The notes below the pieces were generated by a model. That model was given only the letters and a program-made list of their open reading frames with translations. It was not told where the DNA came from and did not search any database. A DNA stretch of 64,000 nt, from assembly GCA_944322325.1 (NCBI GenBank), contig CALUOQ010000001.1, positions 124,001 to 188,000 on the forward strand, written 5' to 3'. Origin of the DNA: an uncultured Alloprevotella sp. (GTDB lineage Bacteria > Bacteroidota > Bacteroidia > Bacteroidales > Bacteroidaceae). Of this stretch, positions 15,120 through 25,308 are shown one piece after another. Position 1 is the stretch's first letter. Each line of letters begins with the position of its first letter. The position numbers and the translations under genes were made by a program.

Positions 15120-18062
15120 ATGAAGAACGAACAGCAAACACTGCGCGACACGCGGCCCGCAGCCCTGGCTGAGGGAGACACTTTGCCTGAAAGCAACGTA
15201 CGGCCTGAAGTGGAAGAAGGCTGGATAGACATCTGGGGCGCCCGCGTACACAATCTGAAAAACGTCGACGTGCGCATCCCGCGCCACCGGCTCACGGTCA
15301 TCACCGGCTTGAGCGGCAGCGGAAAAAGCTCACTGGCTTTCGACACGCTCTACGCCGAGGGGCAACGTCGCTACGTCGAAACCTTCTCGGCCTATGCCCG
15401 CAACTTTCTGGACCACTTGGAGCGCCCCGATGTGGACAAAATTACAGGACTGAGTCCCGTTATCAGCATCGAACAGAAGACAACGAACAAGAATCCGCGC
15501 TCTACCGTTGGCACAGTCACCGAAATCTACGACTTCCTGCGCCTGTTGTACGCCCGGGCCGGCGAGGCCTTCTCGTACGTCACCGGCGAACGAATGGTGC
15601 GCTATACCGAAGAACAGCTGCGCGACCTGATACTGACGGACTACGCCGGCCACCGCATTTACATGCTGGCCCCGCTTATCGAAGGACGCAAGGGACATTA
15701 CAAGGAGCTGTTCGAGACCATGCGAAGGAAAGGATTCCTGTACGTCCGCGTAGACGGCGAAGTGCGGGAAATCACCAAAGGAATGAAGCTGGACCGCTAT
15801 CGTAACCACGACATCGAAGTGGTAGTGGACAAGCTATGCCCGCAGGGAAAAGACGACCGGCGACTCGAACACAGCCTGTCGGCCGCCCTTGAACAAGGAC
15901 ACGGTCTCATCATGTTGCTCGACGCCACCGACGGCCGCGTCCGCCATTACAGCAAACGTCTCATGTGCCCCACGTCAGGCATATCCTATCGTGACCCGGC
16001 CCCCCATAACTTCTCGTTCAATTCAGTGCAAGGCGCGTGTCCCAAATGCAAAGGACTGGGATTCATCAGCGTAGTAGACCGCGAAAAAGTCATTCCCCGT
16101 CCCGCCCTGTCCATCCGCGAAGGCGCCATCGTGCCACTTGGAAAATACCGGAACACGCTCATCTTTTGGGAAATCGAAAGCGTACTGGAGAAATACGGTT
16201 ACGCCATCACCACGCCCGTCAACGAAATTTCGGAAGACGCACTCGACGAAATTTTCAACGGTTCGCCGGAAAGGTTGCGTATCCCCGCCCGACTGATGAA
16301 CACAACGGACGACTATTACGTAGAGTTCGACGGTCTGGCCAAATACATCCAGCAAATGGCCGAAGGCGATGCACCAGCCTCCGCACGGAAGTGGGCGGAG
16401 CAGTTTGCCCGGACCGCCGAATGCCCGGCGTGTCACGGTGCACGGCTGAACCAGGAGGCGCTCCACTTCCGCATCGACGGGAAAAACATTCATGAGCTGG
16501 CATCGATGGACATCGGCGAACTCTACGACTGGCTCTCCCACGTGGACGAACGCCTCGACCCGCGCCGAAAGGCCATTGCCCGCGAAATTCTCAAAGAACT
16601 GCTCACACGACTGAAATTCCTGCTCGACGTGGGGCTTGACTACCTGTCGCTGTCTCGCGCCACAATGACGCTGTCCGGCGGCGAAAGCCAGCGTATCCGT
16701 CTGGCAACGCAAATCGGTTCGCAACTGGTCAACGTACTCTACATTCTCGACGAACCGAGTATCGGACTCCACCAGCGCGACAACGTACGCCTTATTCATT
16801 CACTCAAAGAACTGCGCGACGTGGGCAACACCGTAGTTGTAGTTGAGCACGACAAAGACATGATGCTGGAAGCTGACTACGTTGTGGACATGGGGCCGCG
16901 CGCCGGACGGCTGGGCGGTGAGGTCGTGTTTGAAGGAACGCCCGACGAAATGCTCCGCCGACAGACGCTGACAAGCAGCTACCTGAACGGCACGCAGACC
17001 ATCGCACTGCCCGCCACCCGACGCAAAGGCAATGGAAAGCAGCTCAGGCTTCGCGGCGCTTCGGGCAACAACCTGCAACACGTCACGGTTGACTTCCCTT
17101 TAGGCTGCCTTATCTGCGTTACGGGCGTGTCAGGCAGCGGAAAATCGACCCTTATCAACGATACGCTCTACCCCATCCTCTCGCAACGCTTCTACCGCTC
17201 GCTGCGCGACCCGCTCCCTTACGACGGCATTGACGGCGTCGAGTACATCGACAAAGTAGTCAACGTGGACCAAAGCCCGCTCGGACGCACGCCCCGCTCG
17301 AACCCAGCGACTTACACGGGGCTATTTGCCGACATACGCGCCCTATTCGTGGAACTTCCTGAAGCCAAAATCAGAGGTTACAAGCCTGGACGGTTCTCGT
17401 TCAACGTAAGCGGCGGCCGTTGTGAGGCCTGCAAGGGAAACGGTTACAAAACCATTGAAATGAATTTCCTGCCCGATGTCTACGTGCCATGCGAAGTCTG
17501 TCACGGCAAACGCTACAACCGTGAAACGCTCGAAGTTAGGTATAAAGGCAAAAGCATTGCCGACGTGCTCGACATGACGATTGACCAAGCCGTGGAGTTC
17601 TTCGAGAATGTCCCCACGCTACGTCACAAAATCAAGGTATTGCAGGACGTAGGACTGGGGTATATCAAACTGGGACAATCCTCTACCACCCTGTCGGGCG
17701 GCGAAAGCCAACGCGTAAAACTGGCTACGGAGCTGAGCAAGCGCGACACCGGAAAGACGCTCTACATCCTCGATGAGCCCACCACCGGCCTACACTTCGA
17801 GGACATCCGCGTACTGATAAACGTACTGAACCGCTTGGTGGAAAAAGGAAACACCATCATCGTCATCGAGCACAACCTGGACGTGATCAAGATGGCGGAC
17901 TACCTTATCGACATGGGGCCAGACGGGGGACGCCGCGGCGGACAAGTCGTGGCCACCGGTACGCCAGAGCAAGTCGTAACCGCCGGAAAGGGATTTACCG
18001 CGCAATACTTGAAAAACGAACTCAGGCCCGCCAAAGTTCAACCGAAGCCCCACAAACCATGA
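15120..18062 (+). CDS. uvrA: Excinuclease ABC subunit A
   Basis: 980 residues, slightly longer than the usual 940 because of an N-terminal extension of about 35 residues. Two ABC ATPase modules are seen: Walker A GLSGSGKSSLAFDTLY and GVSGSGKSTLINDTLY, and signature LSGGESQRI / LSGGESQRV. The C-terminal zinc finger is intact (CEACKGNGY ... CEVCHGKRY). The first zinc finger has CPTS in place of CxxC (with CPKC as second half), so it may not bind zinc. It is the damage-recognition subunit of nucleotide excision repair. The stop overlaps the ybaK start (ATGA). Confidence 0.97.
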   Translation: MKNEQQTLRDTRPAALAEGDTLPESNVRPEVEEGWIDIWGARVHNLKNVDVRIPRHRLTVITGLSGSGKSSLAFDTLYAEGQRRYVETFSAYARNFLDHLERPDVDKITGLSPVISIEQKTTNKNPRSTVGTVTEIYDFLRLLYARAGEAFSYVTGERMVRYTEEQLRDLILTDYAGHRIYMLAPLIEGRKGHYKELFETMRRKGFLYVRVDGEVREITKGMKLDRYRNHDIEVVVDKLCPQGKDDRRLEHSLSAALEQGHGLIMLLDATDGRVRHYSKRLMCPTSGISYRDPAPHNFSFNSVQGACPKCKGLGFISVVDREKVIPRPALSIREGAIVPLGKYRNTLIFWEIESVLEKYGYAITTPVNEISEDALDEIFNGSPERLRIPARLMNTTDDYYVEFDGLAKYIQQMAEGDAPASARKWAEQFARTAECPACHGARLNQEALHFRIDGKNIHELASMDIGELYDWLSHVDERLDPRRKAIAREILKELLTRLKFLLDVGLDYLSLSRATMTLSGGESQRIRLATQIGSQLVNVLYILDEPSIGLHQRDNVRLIHSLKELRDVGNTVVVVEHDKDMMLEADYVVDMGPRAGRLGGEVVFEGTPDEMLRRQTLTSSYLNGTQTIALPATRRKGNGKQLRLRGASGNNLQHVTVDFPLGCLICVTGVSGSGKSTLINDTLYPILSQRFYRSLRDPLPYDGIDGVEYIDKVVNVDQSPLGRTPRSNPATYTGLFADIRALFVELPEAKIRGYKPGRFSFNVSGGRCEACKGNGYKTIEMNFLPDVYVPCEVCHGKRYNRETLEVRYKGKSIADVLDMTIDQAVEFFENVPTLRHKIKVLQDVGLGYIKLGQSSTTLSGGESQRVKLATELSKRDTGKTLYILDEPTTGLHFEDIRVLINVLNRLVEKGNTIIVIEHNLDVIKMADYLIDMGPDGGRRGGQVVATGTPEQVVTAGKGFTAQYLKNELRPAKVQPKPHKP

Positions 18063-18544
18063 GCAAAAACAAACTGAAAACAAACGTCGCCCGCCTGCTC
18101 GACCAAGCCGGTGTGGCCTACGAACTTGTACCCTACGAGGTCGACGAAAACGACCTCAGCGCTGTCCACGTAGCCGAAAGTCTGGGCGAAGACATCGCTC
18201 AAGTTTTCAAAACCATCGTCCTTCACGGCGACCGGACGGGCCATCTGGTCTGCGTCGTTCCCGGAAATTGCGAGGTCAACCTGAAGAAAGCCGCCAAGGT
18301 CAGCGGAAACAAGAAATGCGAGCCTCTGCCCCTCAAGGAGTTACTCCCGACGACGGGATACATTCGCGGCGGCTGTTCACCCATCGGTATGAAAAAGGCC
18401 TTCCCTACGTATATTCACGAATCAGCTCAACTGTTCGACCACATTTACGTCAGTGCCGGCGTGCGCGGCGTTCAGTTACGGCTGGCTCCCGACGACTTGT
18501 TGCGCCAGGCACGGGCCTCGTACGCAGACCTCTGTGATTTGTAA
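18059..18544 (+). CDS. ybaK: Cys-tRNA(Pro) deacylase YbaK/EbsC type
   Basis: 161 residues, typical of the single-domain YbaK family. It has DLSAVHVAESLGEDIAQVFKTIV near the N-terminus, a conserved lysine region (NCEVNLKKAAKVSGNKKCE), and the GYIRGGCSPIGMKKAFPTYI motif. The enzyme hydrolyses mischarged Cys-tRNA(Pro) in trans, or related mischarged species. It overlaps uvrA by 4 bases and is probably cotranscribed with it; there is no obvious functional link between the two. Confidence 0.92.
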   Translation: MSKNKLKTNVARLLDQAGVAYELVPYEVDENDLSAVHVAESLGEDIAQVFKTIVLHGDRTGHLVCVVPGNCEVNLKKAAKVSGNKKCEPLPLKELLPTTGYIRGGCSPIGMKKAFPTYIHESAQLFDHIYVSAGVRGVQLRLAPDDLLRQARASYADLCDL

Positions 18545-18594
18545 GCCATGCGCCTACCCTTTTGACTCTATCTGACTGATTTAACTTCACTACC

Positions 18595-19083
18595 ATGGAA
18601 AGAATGACTTTCAGTTTCCCGTTTACCCTTATTCAGGAAACCGAACTAAGCGAACCGGACAGCGCGCTCATCGCTGCCGCCCGCCGCGCTTGTCTGACGG
18701 CCTATGCGCCTTATTCCCGCTTCCATGTCGGTGCGGCCGCCTTGCTAGAAAATGGAGAAACTGTCTGCGGGAGTAATCAGGAAAACGCTTCGTTCACGGT
18801 GGGTACCTGTGCGGAACGATGCACGCTATATTACGCCAATGCCCGCTTCCCCGGCGTTGCGGTCAGGACGTTGGCCATTGCGGCGTGCAAGGACGACGGA
18901 ATCTTTATTCCAGCCCCCATCACGCCCTGCGGTGCTTGCCGGCAAGCGCTCATTGAGATCGAACAAAAACAACGCGTCCCTATGCGCCTGCTGCTTTACG
19001 GCAGCGAAAAAATCTACTGCATCGAAAAAGCGGCCGACCTTCTCCCGCTCCACTTCGGCGCAAACACGCTGGACGGCCAATAA
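18595..19083 (+). CDS. cdd: Cytidine deaminase
   Basis: 162 residues. Zinc-dependent deaminase motifs are complete: the catalytic TCAER (Cys ligand and Glu proton shuttle) and PCGACRQ with two Cys ligands; the early [16 protein letters not shown] is also typical. It converts cytidine and deoxycytidine to uridine forms for salvage. Its last 70 bases overlap the 3' end of mtgA, which runs the other way, so the two mRNAs are complementary at their ends. No room for a terminator between them. Confidence 0.94.
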   Translation: MERMTFSFPFTLIQETELSEPDSALIAAARRACLTAYAPYSRFHVGAAALLENGETVCGSNQENASFTVGTCAERCTLYYANARFPGVAVRTLAIAACKDDGIFIPAPITPCGACRQALIEIEQKQRVPMRLLLYGSEKIYCIEKAADLLPLHFGANTLDGQ

Positions 19084-19799
19084 GCTTTGGCCTCCTCGGG
19101 ATAATGAAAAAGCGGAATATGGCGCATCTCGCGCATGATTTTCCGCTGGCGCTTCAACATATAGCGCGAAGGATGGGCCGAATCGTAGCGTAAGGGATTG
19201 GGCAACGTAGCCGCAATGAGGGCGCACTGAGCCCGCGTCAACTCTGCCGCCGTAGTTCCGAAGTGCAGTTGCGCCACAGCTTCGGCGCCATAAATGCCCT
19301 CGCCCATTTCAATGCTGTTCAGATAAACTTCCATAATGCGCTCTTTCGACCAGCACAACTCTATGAGCGCCGTAAAGTAGACTTCAAATCCTTTCCTTAC
19401 CCATGAGGAAGCCGGCCACAGAAATACGTTCTTCGCCGTCTGCTGGCTGATGGTACTTCCACCCCGACGCCGGCCTCCCGCCTTATGTTCCAAATACGCC
19501 GCTTTGACCGCCTTAAAGTCAAAACCGTTGTGCGAAAGAAAATTCTGGTCCTCAGAGGCAATTACGGCTACGGGCAGATATTTTGACATTTGCTCCAGCG
19601 GAACCCAGTGGTGGCGCAGACGCATGACCCGCCCGTCCTCCACCTGCTGCACGCACCGGATAACCATCAACGGCGTGAGCGGCACTGGCAACCAGCGATA
19701 CAGCAAAACCGCTATCATCGTGGAAACAAAAAAGAAGATAAACAGCCATCGCAACAAGTGCAACACGACAGCGCCGAATACATACTTACTAAAGGACAT
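19014..19799 (-). CDS. mtgA: Monofunctional peptidoglycan glycosyltransferase
   Basis: 261 residues from ATG 19799. An ATG at 19850 is in frame, but it lies inside the terminator hairpin of the upstream gene, and the shorter start puts a membrane anchor at the N-terminus (about residues 8-32), as in the family. The GT51 domain shows [13 protein letters not shown] with the catalytic Glu and [12 protein letters not shown]. It polymerises lipid II glycan strands on the periplasmic face. The C-terminus overlaps cdd on the other strand by 70 bases. Confidence 0.93.
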   Translation of the reverse strand: MSFSKYVFGAVVLHLLRWLFIFFFVSTMIAVLLYRWLPVPLTPLMVIRCVQQVEDGRVMRLRHHWVPLEQMSKYLPVAVIASEDQNFLSHNGFDFKAVKAAYLEHKAGGRRRGGSTISQQTAKNVFLWPASSWVRKGFEVYFTALIELCWSKERIMEVYLNSIEMGEGIYGAEAVAQLHFGTTAAELTRAQCALIAATLPNPLRYDSAHPSRYMLKRQRKIMREMRHIPLFHYPEEAKAYWPSSVFAPKWSGRRSAAFSMQ

Positions 19800-19839
19800 G
19801 GGCGAAAGACAACACGCAGAGGGAAGAAAGAAAAACAAG

Positions 19840-19866
19840 CCCTCCCGCAAAAAAATTGCAGGAGGG
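19840..19866 (-). terminator. Intrinsic terminator after the DUF3127 gene
   Basis: Read on the minus strand, CCCTCCTGCAA pairs with TTGCGGGAGGG (one T-G wobble) around a loop of five T, followed by CTTGTTTTTC. It lies 25 bases past the DUF3127 stop and upstream of the mtgA start. Confidence 0.8.
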
Positions 19867-19890
19867 TATGAACAAGACTAACGGTATCTG

Positions 19891-20295
19891 TCAGAACGGA
19901 AGGTCGTCGATAGGAGCTCCGCCTTGGGGCGCACCGGCCGTCGACGAGGGCATCACGTCGTTGTTGCCCGGCATCGGAGCCGGAGCCGGTTGGGCCGGGG
20001 CCGGCTGAGGCTGCGCTGGACCGACGTTGCGGTCCACTCGCCAAGCACTCACGTCGTTGAACCAACGACCATTGTACTCATGGGCATCAATATCGAAAGA
20101 CACGCGCAACACTTCGCCCAGCTGTATGTTCATCTGGTTGAGCCGGTCCTCACCGAAAACGCGAAACACACACTTACGGGGGTACTGGTCGAACGTTTCG
20201 ATGACAAACTCTTGCGATTTCCAAGCATTACCCGTCCGCGCCGACGTTCCGCCACGCGCAGGCAGCACGGCAATGATTTTACCTTCTATTTCCAT
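19891..20295 (-). CDS. DUF3127 protein with SSB-like C-terminal tip
   Basis: 134 residues from ATG 20295 (MEIEGKIIAVLP). The in-frame ATG at 20361 lies upstream of a TACTTTCG box (20318-20325) and is rejected. Residues 1-90 form the DUF3127 domain, an OB-fold-like beta domain common in Bacteroidota. A flexible Pro/Ala/Gln tail (about 91-125) follows and the protein ends in the acidic-hydrophobic tip PIDDLPF. That layout (OB-like domain, disordered linker, Asp-Asp-x-Pro-Phe tip) closely resembles single-stranded DNA-binding protein. Function is not established; DNA binding is inference. Confidence 0.85.
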   Translation of the reverse strand: MEIEGKIIAVLPARGGTSARTGNAWKSQEFVIETFDQYPRKCVFRVFGEDRLNQMNIQLGEVLRVSFDIDAHEYNGRWFNDVSAWRVDRNVGPAQPQPAPAQPAPAPMPGNNDVMPSSTAGAPQGGAPIDDLPF

Positions 20296-20367
20296 AATTT
20301 CTTTGGTTAATTTGTTGCGAAAGTACAACTTTCTTTCGGAAGCCGCGCACGCCGCATCCATTTATTT

Positions 20368-20961
20368 TCACTCCGACACGCTCCGCCCGTCGTCGACGTG
20401 TTGCAGACTGTCGTCGAGAGAAGGCAAAGCCAATTGCCCCTCATCGGCATGGAGTGTCGGCCAATTGTAATCCTCGATGTCGCGGATGCCGGGCAAACCG
20501 TAATAGAGCTCTATTTGACCGCTCAAGCCTATCAGGCGCCGGTAATAGTCCGGATGATCGTAGAGATTGAGCACTGGACGGTAGGTGTCAGCCTCCAGGC
20601 GGACCGGCATACAGACAAGCGGATCAGTCTCGTAAGGATTGTCGGCTATGAGCATACTCGTGTTCGGGGCATCGGGCAAACCCAGCACGGCTCCGCGCAT
20701 GGTCGAGCCGCTGACATAGCCCACAATGTACCCTTTGACACAAACTCGCCCTGCCGTCACCTGAAAGGCCTCACTTATCGTCAGCGTATCTGTAGTTTCA
20801 GAGTCATCCGGCGTCACGGGAGTATCCGTGTCGTCCGGCACTTCGACAACTTCATCCCCTTCGCCGGTTTCTTCCGGAAGCTCAATTCTCTCACACCCGG
20901 TCACGACGTTCAACGAGAGCACCACTGCAAAAAGGAACGGCAGGCGGATTAGGCGTCTCAT
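20368..20961 (-). CDS. Lipoprotein with OB-like (DUF6359-type) domain, last gene of his operon
   Basis: 197 residues. Lipoprotein signal with lipobox VVTGC (Cys23), then a Glu/Asp/Thr-rich linker (about 25-60), and a domain beginning [27 protein letters not shown] that resembles the DUF6359 / OB-fold domains of Bacteroidota surface lipoproteins. Its start overlaps the hisB stop in an ATGA arrangement, so it must be translated from the histidine operon message. It has no evident role in histidine synthesis. The family assignment is tentative. Confidence 0.75.
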   Translation of the reverse strand: MRRLIRLPFLFAVVLSLNVVTGCERIELPEETGEGDEVVEVPDDTDTPVTPDDSETTDTLTISEAFQVTAGRVCVKGYIVGYVSGSTMRGAVLGLPDAPNTSMLIADNPYETDPLVCMPVRLEADTYRPVLNLYDHPDYYRRLIGLSGQIELYYGLPGIRDIEDYNWPTLHADEGQLALPSLDDSLQHVDDGRSVSE

Positions 20962-22025
20962 AACTGTCCTTTGCTCGATGGCAATTGGAAATGGTTGAAA
21001 TCGCGGCGTACAGCCATCCGAATCGCACGGGCGAAAGCCTTAAAAATGCCTTCGATTTTATGATGTTCGTTCTCCCCGTCCGCCTGAACGTTCAAGTTCA
21101 TACGAGCCGTATCGCTGAGACTCTTGAAAAAGTGGAGGAACATCTCGGTCGGCACATCACCGATGCGCTCGCGCTTAAAGTCGGCATTCCAAACCAGCCA
21201 AGGCCGTCCGCCGAAGTCGAGAGCCACCTGACAGAGGCAATCGTCCATAGGCAAAGTGAATCCGTAACGGCCAATGCCACGCTTGTCGCCCAGACATTGC
21301 CGCAGACAGTCGCCCAAAGCAAGGGCCGTATCTTCCATCGTATGGTGCTCATCCACTTGCAGGTCTCCCTTCACACGAATCGTAAGGTCCACACCTCCGT
21401 GATGGGCAATCTGCTCAAGCATGTGGTCGAAGAATTTCAGTCCCGTATCGACTGCACACGCACCAGTACCGTCGAGATCAACACGGACGTACACATCCGT
21501 TTCCTTCGTTACACGATGAACCTCGGCCGTGCGCTCTCCGCCAATGATCCGCTCAGCCACCTCCTTCCATGTCACCTGCTCTCCGTCGAGAATCAACGGC
21601 GTACACCCCAGATTGTGCGCCAGTTCGGCATCGGTAGCCCGGTCGCCTATCACGTAGCTATGGGCCAAATCATAATCCCCCTGCATGTAAGCCGTAAGCA
21701 TCCCCGTGCCGGGCTTGCGGGTGGGCGCATTGTCTTCGGGAAAGTGGCGGTCGATATGAATCGCGTCAAACGTGATGCCTTCGCCCTGCAACGTTTTCAA
21801 AATAAAGTTATGGACCGGCCAAAACGTCTCCTCGGGAAACGAGGAAGTGCCCAAGCCGTCCTGATTGCTGACCATGACCAGTTCAAAGTCGGTCAGCTCA
21901 CGGATTCGACGGAGATAATAAAACACACCGGGCAGAAACTCCAGTTTTTCAAAAGCGTCGATTTGCTCGTCGGCCGGTTCCTTTATCAGCGTGCCGTCGC
22001 GGTCTATGAACAATACTTTCTTCAT
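20958..22025 (-). CDS. hisB: Bifunctional histidinol-phosphatase / imidazoleglycerol-phosphate dehydratase
   Basis: 355 residues, as for the fused enzyme. The N-terminal HAD-type phosphatase (residues 1 to about 165) carries [12 protein letters not shown]; the C-terminal dehydratase (about 170-355) carries the metal-binding His clusters [14 protein letters not shown] and [14 protein letters not shown]. It catalyses steps 6 and 8 of histidine biosynthesis. It overlaps hisC by 4 bases at its start and the lipoprotein gene by 4 bases at its end. Cytoplasmic. Confidence 0.97.
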   Translation of the reverse strand: MKKVLFIDRDGTLIKEPADEQIDAFEKLEFLPGVFYYLRRIRELTDFELVMVSNQDGLGTSSFPEETFWPVHNFILKTLQGEGITFDAIHIDRHFPEDNAPTRKPGTGMLTAYMQGDYDLAHSYVIGDRATDAELAHNLGCTPLILDGEQVTWKEVAERIIGGERTAEVHRVTKETDVYVRVDLDGTGACAVDTGLKFFDHMLEQIAHHGGVDLTIRVKGDLQVDEHHTMEDTALALGDCLRQCLGDKRGIGRYGFTLPMDDCLCQVALDFGGRPWLVWNADFKRERIGDVPTEMFLHFFKSLSDTARMNLNVQADGENEHHKIEGIFKAFARAIRMAVRRDFNHFQLPSSKGQL

Positions 22026-23065
22026 GTATTCGGATACTTACGTAGTGCGGCCAGAAGCTGACTGTTTTCCTCCGGCGTACCGATGGTGACGCGCAGACAG
22101 TTCTCACACAAAGTGACACGGGAGCGGTTGCGCACAATAATGCCCTCCTCTACCAAATAATCGTAGATGGCCTGGGCGTCCGTCATGCGGGCCAGGAAAA
22201 AGTTCGCTGCCGTCGGGAAAATAGTCCGGCAAACCGGCAATTGCCGAAAAGCCTCGATAAGTCGGGAACGTTCGGTGAGTATAAGTTTGACCCAATGGGC
22301 AACATCGTAGCGGCGCGAAAGGATTTCCTTGGCTTTCTCCTGCGAAAGCGCACTCAGGTTATAGGGATACTTGACCTTGCTGAACAATTCAATAACCGGG
22401 ACCGACGCATAAGCAATACCCATGCGGATGCCCGCACTGCCCCACGCTTTCGACAAGGTGTTGAGCACAATGAGGTTCGGATGGCCGGGCACTTCGTCGC
22501 GCATAGACCGCTGGGCCGAGAAGTCGGCATAAGCCTCGTCGACGACGACCATACCGTCGAATTTTTCTACGAGACGCATCATTTCGTCGCGGTCCAGGTC
22601 GTTGCCCGTCGGATTATTGGGCGAACACAGGAAGATAGCTTTCGTATTCTGGCTGGCCGCCTCAAGTAGGGCATCGGCCGAAAACTGGAAACGCTCGTCA
22701 AGGCGCACGCGGCGGTACTCTACATCATTGATGGCGGCACACACGGAATACATGCCGTATGTGGGGTCGATGGCCACGACGTTGTCGCGTCCCGGCACGC
22801 AGAACACGCGAAAAATCAGGTCGATGGCCTCATCGCTGCCGTTGCCCAAGAAAATATGTTCGGGGGCTATTCCCTTGACGTCGGACACAAGCTGCTTCAC
22901 CTCGCGCTGCAAGGGGTCGGGATACCGGTTATAAGGCGCGTTGTAAGGGCACTCGTTGGCGTCAAGGAACACATGAGCCTCATGGCCACTATATTCGTCG
23001 CGCGCAGAGCTGTATGGTTCAAGCCGCCATATATTGGGGCGAACCAGAAGTCGTAAGTCTTTCAT
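22022..23065 (-). CDS. hisC: Histidinol-phosphate aminotransferase
   Basis: 347 residues from ATG 23065 ([25 protein letters not shown]). The longer frame from 23155 would run into hisD and is rejected. The PLP lysine is in [17 protein letters not shown], and the substrate-binding region [17 protein letters not shown] is typical. It converts imidazole acetol phosphate to L-histidinol phosphate. It starts 14 bases after the hisD stop. Confidence 0.96.
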   Translation of the reverse strand: MKDLRLLVRPNIWRLEPYSSARDEYSGHEAHVFLDANECPYNAPYNRYPDPLQREVKQLVSDVKGIAPEHIFLGNGSDEAIDLIFRVFCVPGRDNVVAIDPTYGMYSVCAAINDVEYRRVRLDERFQFSADALLEAASQNTKAIFLCSPNNPTGNDLDRDEMMRLVEKFDGMVVVDEAYADFSAQRSMRDEVPGHPNLIVLNTLSKAWGSAGIRMGIAYASVPVIELFSKVKYPYNLSALSQEKAKEILSRRYDVAHWVKLILTERSRLIEAFRQLPVCRTIFPTAANFFLARMTDAQAIYDYLVEEGIIVRNRSRVTLCENCLRVTIGTPEENSQLLAALRKYPNT

Positions 23066-23079
23066 TTTCGCGGCAGGAT

Positions 23080-24366
23080 TTACAGGTTCAGGTGGTTCAG
23101 GCGTACAGTCATGGCGTTCCTGTGAGCGTCGAGGTGCTCCGCAGCGGCCATACACTCGACGGCCGGACCGATGCGGCGGATGCCTTCGGGCGACAGCTCT
23201 TGGAAGGTGATTTTACGCATGAAGCTGTCCAGACACAGCCCGCCGTAGGCCTTTGCATACCCTTTGGTCGGGAGGGTGTGATTGGTGCCCGACGCATAGT
23301 CGCCCGCACTTTCGCAACTCCAATTGCCGAGGAATACGGAACCGACATGTACGATGCGGTCTTTCACCGCCTCATAATTCTTCAGGGCAACAACGAGATG
23401 CTCGGGGGCATAGTCGTTGGTAAGCGCAAGAGCCTCGTCGAGGTCGCACACGAGTATCATTTTGCTGTTTTCGAGCGAGCAGCGGGCTATGTCGGCACGG
23501 GGCAGCAAGGGAAGCTGGCGGTCTATCTCGTCCTGTACAGCTTCGATGAGCCCTTCCGTAGCCGTGACCAGCACCACCTGACTGTCGACGCCGTGTTCGG
23601 CCTGGCTCAGCAGGTCTGCCGCAACGAACTGCGGCACACTCGACTCGTCGGCCCACACTTCCACCTCGCTCGGACCGGCCGGCAGGTCGATGGCCGTATC
23701 GTAAAGCGACACTAGCTGTTTGGCCGCCATGACGTACTGATTGCCCGGTCCGAAAATTTTGTCAACTTTGGGGATACTTTCCGTACCGGACGCCATGGCC
23801 GCAATGGCCTGCGCGCCGCCTACGGCGAAGACTTGTGTCACGCCACACTTGCGGGCGGCATACAGAATGGCGGGGTTCAACCGGCCATCCTTGCCCGGAG
23901 GCGAGCACAGCACCACCTGCCGGCAACCGGCTATTCGGGCCGGAGCGGCGAGCATCAGCACCGTCGAGAAAAGCGGAGCCGTGCCGCCGGGCACATACAA
24001 TCCGACCCGCTCGATAGGTACTGCGCGCTGCTCGCACACAACGCCCGGACACACCTCGACACGGACGGGATCGAAACGCTGGGCGCCGTGAAAGGCCGTG
24101 ATATTGTCATAGGCCAAGTCGATAGCAGCTTTCAGCGTATCATCGACTTGGGCACAACCTTCGTCGATGGCTGCGGCAGAAACCGCCAGACTGTCCAACT
24201 CAACGCCGTCGAACCGCGCTTCGTAGTCCTTGACGGCGGCGTCGCCCTCCGCCCGGACCCGCTCCACGATGGGGCGCACTGTCTCGAGCATTTCCATAAT
24301 GTCGCAGACCGGCCGGCGAAGCAATTCGCCCCACTCCTGCCGCGACGGATATTTCACGATTTTCAT
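23080..24366 (-). CDS. hisD: Histidinol dehydrogenase
   Basis: 428 residues, the normal length. The family stretches [48 protein letters not shown] and SEHGVDSQ-type [13 protein letters not shown] are present, with the His/Asp residues that bind zinc and drive catalysis. It oxidises histidinol to histidine in two NAD-dependent steps. It lies between hisG (21 bases upstream) and hisC (14 bases downstream). Confidence 0.97.
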   Translation of the reverse strand: MKIVKYPSRQEWGELLRRPVCDIMEMLETVRPIVERVRAEGDAAVKDYEARFDGVELDSLAVSAAAIDEGCAQVDDTLKAAIDLAYDNITAFHGAQRFDPVRVEVCPGVVCEQRAVPIERVGLYVPGGTAPLFSTVLMLAAPARIAGCRQVVLCSPPGKDGRLNPAILYAARKCGVTQVFAVGGAQAIAAMASGTESIPKVDKIFGPGNQYVMAAKQLVSLYDTAIDLPAGPSEVEVWADESSVPQFVAADLLSQAEHGVDSQVVLVTATEGLIEAVQDEIDRQLPLLPRADIARCSLENSKMILVCDLDEALALTNDYAPEHLVVALKNYEAVKDRIVHVGSVFLGNWSCESAGDYASGTNHTLPTKGYAKAYGGLCLDSFMRKITFQELSPEGIRRIGPAVECMAAAEHLDAHRNAMTVRLNHLNL

Positions 24367-24387
24367 TTCCTTTTCTGATGGATACGA

Positions 24388-25239
24388 TTAAATGATCATC
24401 TTCTCTATGGGAACTATCAGGATGCCCTGAGCACCATTTTCCTTCAGCTGTCCGATGATCTCCCAAAAACGCTCTTCGTCAAGCACCGTATGAATACTGC
24501 ACCAAGTGTCGTCGGCCAGCGGCATCACCGTAGGACTCTTGATGCCCGGCAATACGGCAAGGATTTGCTCCACCTTATCCTTCGGCGCGTTCATAAGGAC
24601 ATATTTCTTTCCCTCGGCACTCTTCACAGCCTCGATACGGAACAGAAGTTCGTCCAGTATCTCACGTTTGTATCCGCTCATCAGCGGATTGCCTATCAGC
24701 ACGGCCTCGCTCTCCATCACGACTTCGACCTCACGCAGATTGTTGCTCACCAGTGTGGACCCCGAGCTGACAATGTCGAAAATGGCGTCAGCCAACCCGA
24801 TGCCCGTCGACACTTCAACCGAACCCGTGATGACGTGGATGTCGGCACTGATGGCATGCTCATCGAGAAAGTGTTTGAGGATACGCGGATAAGAAGTGGC
24901 GATTTTCTTCCCGTTAAACCACTCCAGACCGACATACTCCTCCTCCTTGGGTATAGCGAGCGACAAGCGGCACGCTCCGAAGCCCAGCGGACGGACCACG
25001 TCGGCTTCGGCTCCGGTTTCCACAAGTTCGTTGCGCCCTACGATGCCCACGTCGGCCACACCGTCGGCCACGGTCTGCGGTATGTCGTCGTCGCGCAAGT
25101 AAAGGATTTCGAGAGGGAAGTTCTTTGAGCAGACCAACAAAGTCCGCTTCGACGAGCTGATTTTTATATCGGCTTCGCCCAGCAGCGCCATGGTATCTTC
25201 GTTGAGGCGCCCTTTCGATTGTACGGCTATTCTTAACAT
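24388..25239 (-). CDS. hisG: ATP phosphoribosyltransferase, long (regulated) form
   Basis: 283 residues, the long HisG form, with the catalytic two-domain part (residues 1 to about 215) and the C-terminal ACT-like domain (about 220-283) that confers histidine feedback inhibition in this class; no hisZ is therefore needed. The start LRIAVQSKGRLNEDTMALL and the PRPP loop TGSVEVSTGIGLADAIFDIVSSGSTL are diagnostic. It is the first enzyme of histidine synthesis and first gene of the operon. The region upstream carries a His-rich leader peptide and attenuator (25261-25377), so expression is controlled by histidyl-tRNA supply as well as by feedback. Confidence 0.97.
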   Translation of the reverse strand: MLRIAVQSKGRLNEDTMALLGEADIKISSSKRTLLVCSKNFPLEILYLRDDDIPQTVADGVADVGIVGRNELVETGAEADVVRPLGFGACRLSLAIPKEEEYVGLEWFNGKKIATSYPRILKHFLDEHAISADIHVITGSVEVSTGIGLADAIFDIVSSGSTLVSNNLREVEVVMESEAVLIGNPLMSGYKREILDELLFRIEAVKSAEGKKYVLMNAPKDKVEQILAVLPGIKSPTVMPLADDTWCSIHTVLDEERFWEIIGQLKENGAQGILIVPIEKMII

Positions 25240-25260
25240 CGTTTTTCGCGTTAAACGAAC

Positions 25261-25290
25261 GAGGGCCTACCGCTGTTTCGGTAAGCCCTC
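25261..25290 (-). terminator. his operon attenuator terminator hairpin
   Basis: On the minus strand GAGGGCTTACCG pairs with CGGTAGGCCCTC (12 bp including one U-G wobble) around AAACAG; U-rich sequence follows (GTTCGTTTAACG). It lies 21 bases before hisG. Its 5' arm (GCTTACC, plus positions 25280-25286) can instead pair with GGTAGGC in the leader (25320-25326), giving an antiterminator. Confidence 0.75.
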
Positions 25291-25308
25291 GCCCGCTTGG
25301 GATGAATA

